The notes under the pieces: generated by a model
The model's input: the letters and a program-made list of their open reading frames with translations, nothing else
Told to the model about the DNA's origin: nothing
Databases searched by the model: none
Shown: in pieces, positions 6,104 through 6,172 of the stretch
Layout of the letters: each line of letters opens with the position of its first letter
Position numbering within the stretch: the first letter of the stretch is position 1
Assembly: GCA_905215125.1 (NCBI GenBank)
Contig: CAJMOV010000123.1
Location: 1 to 6,172, forward strand
DNA from: an uncultured bacterium
GTDB taxonomy: Bacteria > Bacillota > Clostridia > Oscillospirales > Butyricicoccaceae
Direction: 5' to 3'
DNA: 6,172 nt
Position numbers and translations under genes: made by a program

Positions 6104-6133
6104 CCGTTTCGACAGCTTTCGACAGGGAAACGG
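6104..6133. promoter_or_regulatory. Tandem Spo0A-box-like sites inside an inverted repeat
   Basis: TTTCGACAG occurs at 6107-6115 and 6117-6125, a 10-base period. Its reverse complement contains TGTCGAA, the core of the Spo0A box of sporulating Gram-positives, and tandem boxes about 10 bases apart are known at Spo0A targets. The pair sits within a 7-bp inverted repeat, CCGTTTC (6104-6110) and GAAACGG (6127-6133). It lies where the left copy has its promoter, so it may control the right-edge gene. Confidence 0.45.
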
Positions 6134-6134
6134 A

Positions 6135-6172
6135 GAATGGACAATGTCCAAAATAAAAAACAGGAGGAAAAG
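6135..6172 (+). repeat. Right copy of the 38-bp inverted repeat, leader of a gene beyond the edge
   Basis: Identical to the reverse complement of 18-55. It contains the palindrome TGGACAATGTCCA (6138-6150) and AGGAGG (6162-6167). By analogy with the left copy the start codon of an outward-facing gene should lie about nine bases after that site, near 6177, just outside the window. The repeat may extend further, because the window stops here. Unlike the left copy, no -10 element lies directly before it; that position reads GAAACG. Confidence 0.9.

Noticed and set aside
18..6172. The end repeats as terminal inverted repeats of a transposon
   Set aside because: No transposase of the DDE type is present, and the repeats contain ribosome binding sites that lead into outward-facing genes, which does not suit transposon ends. 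A target-site duplication cannot be tested because the right flank is missing.
1..6172. CRISPR array, tRNA or rRNA genes
   Set aside because: No regularly spaced repeats and no cloverleaf or ribosomal RNA sequence were seen on either strand.

Overview
The window looks like a chromosomal segment from a GC-rich, Gram-positive anaerobe of the Clostridia, probably Oscillospiraceae-like. The reasons are strong AGGAGG ribosome binding sites, a secreted protein with S-layer homology (SLH) domains and very biased, highly expressed codon use, AT-rich intergenic regions around GC-rich genes, and citrate lyase cofactor genes. The taxon is inferred, not proven.

Layout, left to right. The first 13 bases are the start of a gene leaving the window on the minus strand (MRTL...), with its ribosome binding site and a good promoter at 58-86. 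A 395-residue tyrosine recombinase lies on the same strand (238-1425). A short AT-rich divergent region (1426-1605) separates it from a 909-residue SLH protein on the plus strand (1606-4335), which ends in a strong terminator. A promoter at 4457-4485 then drives the two-gene operon citX-citG (4535-5913), which makes and attaches the citrate lyase prosthetic group. A 14-bp-stem terminator follows. The last 140 bases hold several short palindromes and repeats, then a second gene leader whose start codon must lie just beyond the right edge.

The most striking structure is a perfect 38-bp inverted repeat at the two ends (18-55 and 6135-6172). Each copy carries a small palindrome, an A-rich spacer and a ribosome binding site, and each points outward at a start codon. 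A diverged relative of the same leader precedes the SLH gene (1555-1605). The left copy abuts a good promoter that lies inside the enclosed segment; the right copy does not. With a complete tyrosine recombinase inside, the arrangement fits a DNA-inversion switch that would connect one promoter to either of two outward-facing genes, probably both for surface-layer proteins. This resembles the sap locus of Campylobacter fetus in layout. The simpler alternative is that three paralogous surface-protein genes share a conserved leader and nothing inverts. The sequence alone cannot decide between them.
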